Source: Planctomycetales bacterium (GTDB taxonomy: Bacteria > 4484-113 > JAFGCY01). Taken from it: a DNA stretch of 8,325 bases. The notes under the pieces are model-generated. The model ran no database searches. It had not been told where the DNA came from and saw only the letters and a program-made list of their open reading frames with translations. Positions within the stretch are counted from its first letter, which is position 1. Each line of letters starts with the position of its first letter. The DNA is taken from NCBI GenBank assembly GCA_024645305.1, contig JAHEFU010000122.1, forward strand, positions 1 to 8,325. The letters are read 5' to 3'. Shown one piece after another: positions 1 to 4,919 of the stretch. The position numbers and the translations under genes were made by a program.

Positions 1-372
1 AATATCAACAGGAAGGATCTCCACGCCTTCCAGCCCGACTTCGCCGTATTCATCCGTGGCAATGATCATGACGAAGTGGGGAATCGCCGGCAGATCGCCC
101 AAGTCCAGATCATAGCTGACCCAGCCTCCAGCTCCACTGGCAACCTCGATTCCATCAATCTCAATTGCCAGGCTGGAGACCATCTTGTCGTCACAGGCCA
201 TAGCCTCAATGCAAACAGTGCCACACAGCACCTCGCAGAACGGAAGTCCGTCAACCCGGCACACAACGGGCGGGGTGTTGGGGCAATCGGGTTCGGCAGG
301 CAGATCCTGGGCAATGCCCTGCATGGTCAGTAACAGTAACGAAACAACGGTTGATAAATATAAGTAGCGCAT
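1..372 (-). CDS. Secreted cysteine-rich protein with Ig-like domain (partial, runs off left edge)
   Basis: The reading frame starts at ATG 372-370 and stays open for 124 codons to the window edge, so the C-terminus is missing. Residues 1-21 form a signal peptide: a short charged start (MRYLY), a hydrophobic core VVSLLLL, and a likely cleavage after GIA near residue 21. Residues 30-60 contain six cysteines (30, 38, 46, 50, 54, 60), suggesting a small disulfide-bonded module that folds outside the cytoplasm. Residues 67-118 look like a bacterial Ig-like beta sandwich, with IEIDGIEVAS, a WVSYDLD strand and an IATDEYGEVG turn. This resembles the Ig-like domain of the lipoprotein at 4920-6368. A GAGGTG Shine-Dalgarno lies at 376-381, only 3 nt before the ATG, which is shorter than usual. 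The function is unknown; a surface or secreted adhesin or structural protein is possible. The gene is real on signal peptide, ribosome site and promoter; its role is not identified. Confidence 0.72.
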   Translation of the reverse strand, partial: MRYLYLSTVVSLLLLTMQGIAQDLPAEPDCPNTPPVVCRVDGLPFCEVLCGTVCIEAMACDDKMVSSLAIEIDGIEVASGAGGWVSYDLDLGDLPAIPHFVMIIATDEYGEVGLEGVEILPVDI

Positions 373-398
373 AAGCACCTCACCATGGCATCAGCCGG

Positions 399-407
399 AG
401 TATAGCA
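399..407 (-). promoter_or_regulatory. Extended -10 promoter for the left-edge secreted protein gene
   Basis: Read on the minus strand this is TGCTATACT: a TATACT hexamer (five of six matches to TATAAT) with the TG of an extended -10 one base upstream. The expected -35 position has only a weak match (TTCAAT, 17 nt upstream). Transcription would start near 392, giving a leader of about 20 nt before the ATG at 372. This is inferred from sequence alone and assumes a sigma-70-like consensus. Confidence 0.42.
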
Positions 408-864
408 TTTCTGCCCCCATTATTGAAACGACTCGATCTGAACAAGGACAGGGCGGGAGTGTTCGTCAGTTGTTGAATAATCCAGGCTGCATCCATGCTG
501 TTTCAACCTCAACTCATGAGACGGGCGCACCGGACTGCGAGACTCGGCTGGCAACGGCACCACCTTCAACAGCTGTCCGCATGATCGAGAACAGTCCCTC
601 GACGGTTGCCAACTTGCACTGCAGGAACCACGGGGCGGGCGGGCGGGATTGTGTTCAGCCTGGACGCAAGGCTGTTCCCGCCAGGCAGCGACAGCCCCCT
701 CAATCAGCTCCTCGTCCCGTACTGCGGCCCCGACACAATGCAGGCATACCTGCTGCGGCTGGCGGGATTGGGCTTCCGGACTGCAAGGGACTGCGGCCGG
801 ATCCGGATGCGAATGCCGTCCTCCTCCTCCTGGAATTCTGGCCCCGTCGATCGCAAACATGCAT
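408..864. other. Divergent intergenic region, no convincing gene
   Basis: About 560 nt separate the divergent starts at 372 and 933. Frames are open on both strands here (for example minus 860-420 and plus 606-926), but the products are low-complexity, rich in Arg, Ser, Pro and Cys, and match no family I know. None has a good ribosome site. One plus-strand stretch (roughly 650-790) has codon use closer to that of the real genes, so a decayed gene fragment cannot be excluded. The region holds a G-quadruplex motif at 632-647 and is flanked by promoter candidates for both neighbours. Confidence 0.55.
632..647 (+). other. G-quadruplex-forming motif with single-nucleotide loops
   Basis: Four G-runs (GGGG, GGG, GGG, GGG at 632-635, 637-639, 641-643 and 645-647) are each separated by a single C. 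G3 runs with 1-nt loops are the most stable class of intramolecular quadruplex in vitro. The motif lies about 300 bp upstream of the first gene of the membrane operon, on its coding strand, in non-coding DNA. Whether it folds or regulates anything is unknown; it could be a chance run in GC-rich sequence. Confidence 0.6.
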
Positions 865-893
865 TTCCCAAATATTCATTTTTCCGCTACAAT
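865..893 (+). promoter_or_regulatory. Candidate promoter of the four-gene membrane operon
   Basis: TTCCCA at 865-870 (four of six matches to TTGACA) lies 17 nt before TACAAT at 888-893 (five of six matches to TATAAT). The whole stretch 863-893 is AT-rich compared with its surroundings. Transcription would start near 900, leaving a leader of about 33 nt with AGAGG just before the GTG start at 933. It is the best sigma-70-like match upstream of the operon. Confidence 0.42.
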
Positions 894-932
894 CGCAGTC
901 ACCTTCGATATTCGCGGGCGGTCTAAGAGGAA

Positions 933-2195
933 GTGCGGATCCTGGCTATTCTGAATACACGGTTCATCTGTGCAGTACTGCTGCTGATGCCCGTTTTCGC
1001 ATTGCTCCCCGCCCAGGCACAGAACGTAACGGACATCGAACTGTTCGACCAGCCCAATGATGACGGCTCAGCCGTGATCCTGACCTTTGACCTTGAGGGC
1101 GATGACCTGCTGGAACTGATGCCGCAGATGCAGGTGGATGGTGAATGGTACAACTCCGAAACAGTGCCCCTGACACTCGCTGCGCTGGACTTCAAGTCCA
1201 GCCATCCCGAGATATTCAGCTGGGGTGTCGAGGACGGACAGGAAGACCTGCACCCCAACCACCGCTTCGTGGTGCTGTCCAAGTACATCTCCGTGGATGA
1301 GGCAGGTGACCAACAGGTTGAGGACATCAACCCCGGACTGGGCGAATTCGCGGTGCGCCTGCTGATTGACCCGGACGGTGCCGCTATTGTGCATGATGCC
1401 GGAACAGTCCAGGCCGTGGAACAGTGGTTCAATACAAATATGGTATTCCGCCTGGCTCTGGCGGTGGTCTTCGCCCTGATCATCATGTCCTTCATTCTCG
1501 CCGCGCGCAAGAACCCGAACATCTTCATCCGGCGGATCGCCGGACTTGAGGCGGTTGATGAGGCCATCGGCCGCGCCACCGAAATGGGCAAGCCCGTAAT
1601 GCATATCAATGGCCTGGATTCACTGGCCACACTTTCCACAGTGGCTGCAGTGAACATCCTCGGCCGGATTGCCAGCAAGGTCGCCACATATGAAAGCGAC
1701 CTGCTTGTCCCCTGTTTCGACCCGGTGGTGATGACCGTTTCCCAGGAAGTCGTGAAGAACGCCTACCTGGAAGCCGGACGCCCTGACAACTACCGAGAGG
1801 ACAACATCTACTTCCTCACGGACCAGCAGTTCAGCTATACGGCATCGGTCTGCGGGATCATGCTGCGTGAGAAACCGGCGGCGAACTTCCTGCTCGGCTA
1901 TTTCTATGCTGAGAGCCTGCTGCTGGCGGAGACCGGCAACACCACCGGGGCCATCCAGATCGCCGGTACGGATGCCCAGGCGCAGCTGCCGTTCTTCATC
2001 ACGACCTGTGACTACACCCTGATCGGCGAGGAACTCTACGCCGCCAGCGCCTACCTCTCACGCGAGCCGATGCTGCTGGGCAGCCTGCGCGGGCAGGACG
2101 TCGCCAAGGCCTTCGTGATGCTGATGATCTTCATCGGCACGATACTCTCAACATTCGGCAACCCCTGGTTGACCAGACTGTGGACGGCCCTGTAA
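933..2195 (+). CDS. Operon gene A: membrane protein with N-terminal beta domain and Rossmann-like domain (uncharacterised family)
   Basis: A protein of 420 residues. It begins at GTG 933; an in-frame TAA at 924-926 rules out an earlier start, and AGAGG at 926-930 supplies the ribosome site, although the spacing is only 2 nt. Residues 1-29 are a signal peptide ending in an AQA cleavage motif. Residues 31-165 form an exported beta-rich domain; its opening (DIELFDQPNDDGSAVILTF) resembles fibronectin-III or Ig strands. A membrane helix covers about 171-191 and is followed by positive residues (AARKNPNIFIRR), placing residues 192-388 in the cytoplasm. This domain has alternating strands and helices with the motif GKPVMHINGLDS (219-230), DNIYFL (290-295) and LPFFITTC (352-359), then GSLRGQD just before a C-terminal helix at 389-407. 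From memory it may be the family Pfam calls DUF6754; this is unverified. It is translated with B (3-nt gap) and resembles gene C. No enzyme motif is recognised. Confidence 0.88.
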   Translation: MRILAILNTRFICAVLLLMPVFALLPAQAQNVTDIELFDQPNDDGSAVILTFDLEGDDLLELMPQMQVDGEWYNSETVPLTLAALDFKSSHPEIFSWGVEDGQEDLHPNHRFVVLSKYISVDEAGDQQVEDINPGLGEFAVRLLIDPDGAAIVHDAGTVQAVEQWFNTNMVFRLALAVVFALIIMSFILAARKNPNIFIRRIAGLEAVDEAIGRATEMGKPVMHINGLDSLATLSTVAAVNILGRIASKVATYESDLLVPCFDPVVMTVSQEVVKNAYLEAGRPDNYREDNIYFLTDQQFSYTASVCGIMLREKPAANFLLGYFYAESLLLAETGNTTGAIQIAGTDAQAQLPFFITTCDYTLIGEELYAASAYLSREPMLLGSLRGQDVAKAFVMLMIFIGTILSTFGNPWLTRLWTAL

Positions 2196-2198
2196 GCC

Positions 2199-2879
2199 AT
2201 GATGTTCCTGCGCAAACGACTTCCGATCATCCTGGCCTTCATCACCGGCATGCTTTTGTGGCTGCAGTTCTACATACCGAGCAGGATGGCCAGCAACGTG
2301 CTGACGAGCTTCACCCAGAGCTGGGCCATCATCCTGGCCAGCTCGGCGCTGTTCCTCGGGATCCTGTCCGCCGTGCATCACCACTGGACGAAGATCAAGC
2401 TGCACAAGAAGGGTTATGCCTACAGCTACATCACGCTGGTTTCCTTCGCCATCACCTTCATCGCCGGTATGGCCTGGTGGATCTTCCCAGGCTTCATTGC
2501 CAAGAACATGGCCAACGGCAGCTTCTTCACATGGATCTTTGACAACATCTTCACGCCGCTGGCGGCGACGATGTTCTCCCTGCTGGCCTTCTTCATCGCC
2601 TCGGCGGCCTTCCGCGCCTTCCGCGCCCGGTCGTTCGAGGCCACGGCGCTCCTGATCGCCGGCTGCATCGTTATGCTGGGACGCGTTCCGATCGGTGAGC
2701 TTATCCCGATGCCGGCCTTCATCGGTGATGACCTGTCCGATGTCGCCGGCTGGATCATGAATGCACCGAACAGTGCCGCACAACGCGCGATCATGATCGG
2801 CGTGATCCTCAGCCAGGTGGCAATCTCGATCCGCATCATCTTCGGCATCGAACGCACCTACATGGGAGGCAGTGACTGA
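2199..2879 (+). CDS. Operon gene B: six-helix integral membrane protein (uncharacterised)
   Basis: A protein of 226 residues with six probable membrane helices at about 8-26, 41-60, 76-97, 115-138, 146-162 and 196-215. The N-terminus (MMFLRKR) is positive and so probably cytoplasmic. The start at 2199 lies 3 nt after the stop of A, with no clear Shine-Dalgarno, so translation probably depends on ribosomes finishing A. ATG 2202 is an equally possible start. Notable conserved-looking stretches are FTPL at 118-121, FRAFRARSFEA after helix 4, and LGRVPIGELIP following helix 5. There is no transporter signature, Walker motif or haem-type pattern that I recognise. By eye it resembles gene D, which shares FTPL followed by two helices. 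It is probably the membrane core partner of A in a complex. The very end of the gene encodes the GGGAGG ribosome site of gene C. Confidence 0.88.
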   Translation: MMFLRKRLPIILAFITGMLLWLQFYIPSRMASNVLTSFTQSWAIILASSALFLGILSAVHHHWTKIKLHKKGYAYSYITLVSFAITFIAGMAWWIFPGFIAKNMANGSFFTWIFDNIFTPLAATMFSLLAFFIASAAFRAFRARSFEATALLIAGCIVMLGRVPIGELIPMPAFIGDDLSDVAGWIMNAPNSAAQRAIMIGVILSQVAISIRIIFGIERTYMGGSD

Positions 2880-3760
2880 TGCACGATTTCGCCAAGATCA
2901 TCCTGAACCTTGATCGCCGCATCATCTACTCCATCGTGATGCTCTGCGTGGCAATTCCCCTGATCAAGCCGCTGGGCCTGCCCTTCCGCATCACCCCCGA
3001 AGTGCGGGACGGCTATGAACTTGTCGAGTCCCTCAAGGCCGAGGACGTGATCGTGATTTCCTGCGATTACGGTCCCAGCGCGGAAGCTGAGACCCATCCG
3101 ATGTTCGTGGCGCTGTTGCATCAGTGCTTCCAGAAGGACATCCGGCCGGTGATCCTGACCCTGATCCCCGACGGCCCGGGGCTGGCCAACCGCGGCCTGG
3201 AGGATGTGCTGGCCTATGTTGACCCGGATGGCAACAAACCGTATGAGAATCTAGTGCCGGGGGATGACTTCGTGTTCCTCGGGTTCAAGGCGGGGGGCCA
3301 GGCCGTGATGCTCGGCATCGGCCAGGGCTTCACAGGCACCTTCCCGACTGACTACAACGGTGATGACACCGGCAACATGCAGATCTTCAAGGATGCACCC
3401 AAGCTGGCTGACACTAAGCTCGTGTTCGACATCGCCAGCGTGGGCTACCCCGACTTCTGGATTCCCTACGGCACTGAACGCGCCGGGATCCCGTTCATCG
3501 TGAGCTGCACGGCAGTCAGTGCACCGCAGTACTATCCGTACTACACGGCCGGGCAGGCCACGGGCCTGATCGGCGGGATGAAGGGTGCGGCGGAATACGA
3601 GAAGCTCGTGGACATGGAAGCCATCACAGGCAAGGACGGACCTGCCACCAAGGGCCTGGATGCCCAGAGCGCTGTACACGTGTTCATCATCCTCGCGATC
3701 ATCATCGCCAATATCTTCTACATGGTTGACAAGCGTCGGCCCGTGGGAGGCCTGGCATGA
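2879..3760 (+). CDS. Operon gene C: bitopic protein with Rossmann-like domain between two membrane helices (uncharacterised)
   Basis: A protein of 293 residues whose ATG overlaps the TGA of B by one base (TGATG). GGGAGG at 2864-2869, 9 nt upstream, is a strong ribosome site. A membrane helix at about 14-32 follows a positive start (LDRR), and another at about 265-283 is followed by DKRRP, so the 230-residue central domain is probably periplasmic. That domain alternates strands and helices: DVIVISCDYG (56-65), RPVILTLIPDG (89-99), DDFVFLG (129-135), KLVFDIASVGYPDF (180-193) and IPFIVSC (204-210), then YYTAGQATGLIGGMKGAAEY (221-240). The layout suggests a Rossmann-like fold but has no recognised nucleotide or catalytic motif. 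Strand order and the IPFIVSC and GGMKGAAEYEKL motifs match LPFFITTC and GSLRGQDVAKAF of gene A, implying a paralogue. The stop overlaps the start of D by 4 nt. Confidence 0.88.
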   Translation: MHDFAKIILNLDRRIIYSIVMLCVAIPLIKPLGLPFRITPEVRDGYELVESLKAEDVIVISCDYGPSAEAETHPMFVALLHQCFQKDIRPVILTLIPDGPGLANRGLEDVLAYVDPDGNKPYENLVPGDDFVFLGFKAGGQAVMLGIGQGFTGTFPTDYNGDDTGNMQIFKDAPKLADTKLVFDIASVGYPDFWIPYGTERAGIPFIVSCTAVSAPQYYPYYTAGQATGLIGGMKGAAEYEKLVDMEAITGKDGPATKGLDAQSAVHVFIILAIIIANIFYMVDKRRPVGGLA

Positions 3761-4380
3761 GTCTGAGCATGGATATCGGCGTCTGGATCGCGGCAGGTCT
3801 GACCCTGCTGATCTTCAGTTTCATCTACAAGGACAATCCCGCCTTCAAGTTCGCGGAGGCCCTGTTCCTCGGTGTGTCCCTCGGTTACACGAGCGTAAAC
3901 ACCTACTGGAGCAATATCGTTCCGCAGGTCGTGATCCCGTTGACACCGGGCAGTAGCTTCAACCCCTGGGTGCTGCTGCCGCTGTTCCTCGGACTGTGCA
4001 TCGTGCTTCGCGTGGTTCCGCAACTGAGCTGGATGAGCCGGATGGCATTCGCCGTCTACATCGCCGGCTATGCCGGACTGGCTATCCCAACCGAGATATC
4101 CGGCAGGCTGCTGCCGCAGGTCGGCAGCACCATGCAGCCGCTTACCGCAGGCAACTGGTTCACGCCACTCGTGATCCTGGTCGGTGTGTTCTGCACGATG
4201 ATGTACTTCTTCTTCAGCCTGGAACATAAGGGCGCCGTCGGCAAGATCAGTCGCCTGGGTGTCGTATTCGTGATGGTCAGCTTCGGCGCATCCTTCGGCT
4301 ATACGGTGATGGCCCGCGTGAGCCTCTTGATCGGCCGCATCCAGTTCCTGTTCTTCGAATGGCTGGGCCTGCCCAACTAG
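3757..4380 (+). CDS. Operon gene D: multi-pass integral membrane protein (uncharacterised), last gene of operon
   Basis: A protein of 207 residues starting at the ATG of an ATGA overlap with C. GGGAGG at 3745-3750, 6 nt before, sets the start. Six or seven membrane helices are visible at about 5-22, 31-47, 69-86, 94-112, 134-153, 164-186 and possibly 187-203. Striking stretches include FKFAEALFLGVSLGYTSVN (30-48) followed by YWSNIVPQ, and NWFTPL (133-138) starting a helix. The FTPL helix pair matches the position of FTPL in gene B, and the two proteins can be aligned helix by helix from there, with D carrying extra N-terminal sequence. No known transporter motif is seen. Co-translation with A to C suggests a fixed complex. 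The gene ends 34 nt before a long palindromic element and faces a convergent small gene. Confidence 0.88.
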   Translation: MSLSMDIGVWIAAGLTLLIFSFIYKDNPAFKFAEALFLGVSLGYTSVNTYWSNIVPQVVIPLTPGSSFNPWVLLPLFLGLCIVLRVVPQLSWMSRMAFAVYIAGYAGLAIPTEISGRLLPQVGSTMQPLTAGNWFTPLVILVGVFCTMMYFFFSLEHKGAVGKISRLGVVFVMVSFGASFGYTVMARVSLLIGRIQFLFFEWLGLPN

Positions 4381-4385
4381 GAGGT

Positions 4386-4399
4386 CCGGAGCAATCCGG
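4386..4399 (+). other. Small hairpin with GCAA tetraloop just after the operon
   Basis: CCGGA (4386-4390) and TCCGG (4395-4399) form a 5-bp stem around GCAA, a GNRA-type tetraloop, six bases after the stop of D. No T-tract follows, so it is not a classical intrinsic terminator. It could stabilise the 3' end of the operon mRNA or be a chance hairpin. Confidence 0.35.
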
Positions 4400-4413
4400 G
4401 CAATGTTGGGTTA

Positions 4414-4509
4414 ACCACTAAGATCACCAAGCGCACAAAGATTTGCAGGCGGACACTAAGATTGCTTTATGATCTTGATTGCCTTAGTGTTCTTCGCGAG
4501 CTTTGTGGT
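4414..4509. repeat. Long imperfect palindrome made of 9-nt units (intergenic repeat element)
   Basis: The left arm reads as consecutive 9-mers ACCACTAAG, ATCACCAAG and CGCACAAAG (4414-4440), with a further GACACTAAG at 4452-4460. The right arm, read on the minus strand from 4509, gives ACCACAAAG, CTCGCGAAG, AACACTAAG, GCAATCAAG and ATCATAAAG in perfect 9-nt register. The common unit is roughly NNCACNAAG. The outer 27 nt of the arms match at about 20 positions, and ACACTAAG (4453-4460) pairs exactly with CTTAGTGT (4483-4490). Similar ACCACNAAG-type palindromes are a familiar sight between genes in many environmental bacterial genomes, although I know of no agreed name or function. Here it sits between convergent genes, where a transcript hairpin could end transcription from both sides. 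Confidence 0.7.
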
Positions 4510-4533
4510 GAATCCCCACGTAAGCCAGGCAGG

Positions 4534-4710
4534 TTAATCTTCCACCCTGTTCAGCGAGAGGAATTCGTGGCGTTCCTTGGCGGCCTTGTAGAGGGAGCGG
4601 AGCAGATCCTTCTTGTCAGGATCCTCTTCATTGCGGCCGACTTCATTGAGACATTTCATCATCTCATCCAGCGCAATGATCCGCATCTTGATTCCGTTTC
4701 CCTCAGACAT
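4534..4710 (-). CDS. Small hypothetical protein, 58 residues
   Basis: The start is ATG 4710-4708, preceded by GGGGAG with a 4-nt spacer (4711-4720), so the longer upstream frame (back to 4872, crossing the terminator of the neighbouring gene) is not used. The product begins MSEGNGIKMRIIALDEMM and is charged and helical, with heptad-like leucines (LDEMMKCLNEV, then DLLRSLYKAAKERHEFLSL) around an acidic EEDPDKKD turn. It has no signal peptide or membrane segment, so it is probably cytoplasmic. I do not recognise a family; a helical hairpin acting as an adaptor or regulator would fit its shape but is speculation. It is convergent with the membrane operon and downstream of the lipoprotein gene on the same strand, but the terminator at 4858-4889 separates it. 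A weak promoter (TTTATC, 17 nt, TATTTT) lies around 4780-4810. Confidence 0.6.
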   Translation of the reverse strand: MSEGNGIKMRIIALDEMMKCLNEVGRNEEDPDKKDLLRSLYKAAKERHEFLSLNRVED

Positions 4711-4857
4711 GTTACTCCCCACAACGATGCTGCTCTTCCCGGCGAAGGACGCACACAGGCAGGCTGGCCCGCCCATATAAAATACCCGATGGAATGTTCC
4801 TGATAAACCCCGGTCTGCAATAAAGCTGGAAATACCTGGCAAATAACAGCATCGCAG

Positions 4858-4889
4858 AAAAAAACCGGGCAACCAAGGGGCTGCCCGGT
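4858..4889 (-). terminator. Intrinsic terminator of the lipoprotein gene
   Basis: On the minus strand ACCGGGCA (4889-4882) pairs perfectly with TGCCCGGT (4871-4864) around a 10-nt loop, followed directly by a run of T (4863-4858). The hairpin begins about 30 nt after the stop codon of the lipoprotein gene. The 8-bp GC-rich stem and T-tract make it a textbook rho-independent terminator. Confidence 0.88.
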
Positions 4890-4919
4890 GATTGGTTCAT
4901 ATTCCTGCCTTGAGGCGTA

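Noticed and set aside
66..314. Open frame of 82 codons on the minus strand at the left edge
   Set aside because: It is a shadow of the real secreted-protein frame that begins at 372 and has a signal peptide.
606..926. Possible gene of 106 codons starting at TTG 606
   Set aside because: Part of it has plausible codon use, but there is no ribosome site, the N-terminus crosses the G-rich run, and the C-terminus crosses the promoter region. At best it is a decayed fragment.
470..1060. Open frame of 196 codons on the plus strand upstream of and overlapping gene A
   Set aside because: It overlaps the signal-peptide region of gene A in another frame, spans the candidate promoter, and has low-complexity Arg/Pro/Ala sequence.
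923..1687. Open frame of 254 codons on the minus strand inside gene A
   Set aside because: It mirrors gene A, its product is Ser/Arg/Thr-rich with no domain, and it lacks a ribosome site. Long antisense frames are expected opposite GC-rich genes.
2148..2783. Open frame of 211 codons on the minus strand inside gene B
   Set aside because: The product is almost all Gly, Glu, Gln, Asp, His and Arg, a typical antisense artefact of a hydrophobic membrane protein gene.
4414..4509. CRISPR array
   Set aside because: The 9-nt units are contiguous, with no spacers, and are arranged as an inverted repeat; there are no cas genes.
4711..4872. N-terminal extension of the small protein to 4872
   Set aside because: It would begin inside the T-tract and stem of the lipoprotein gene terminator, and the ATG at 4710 has a clear GGGGAG ribosome site.
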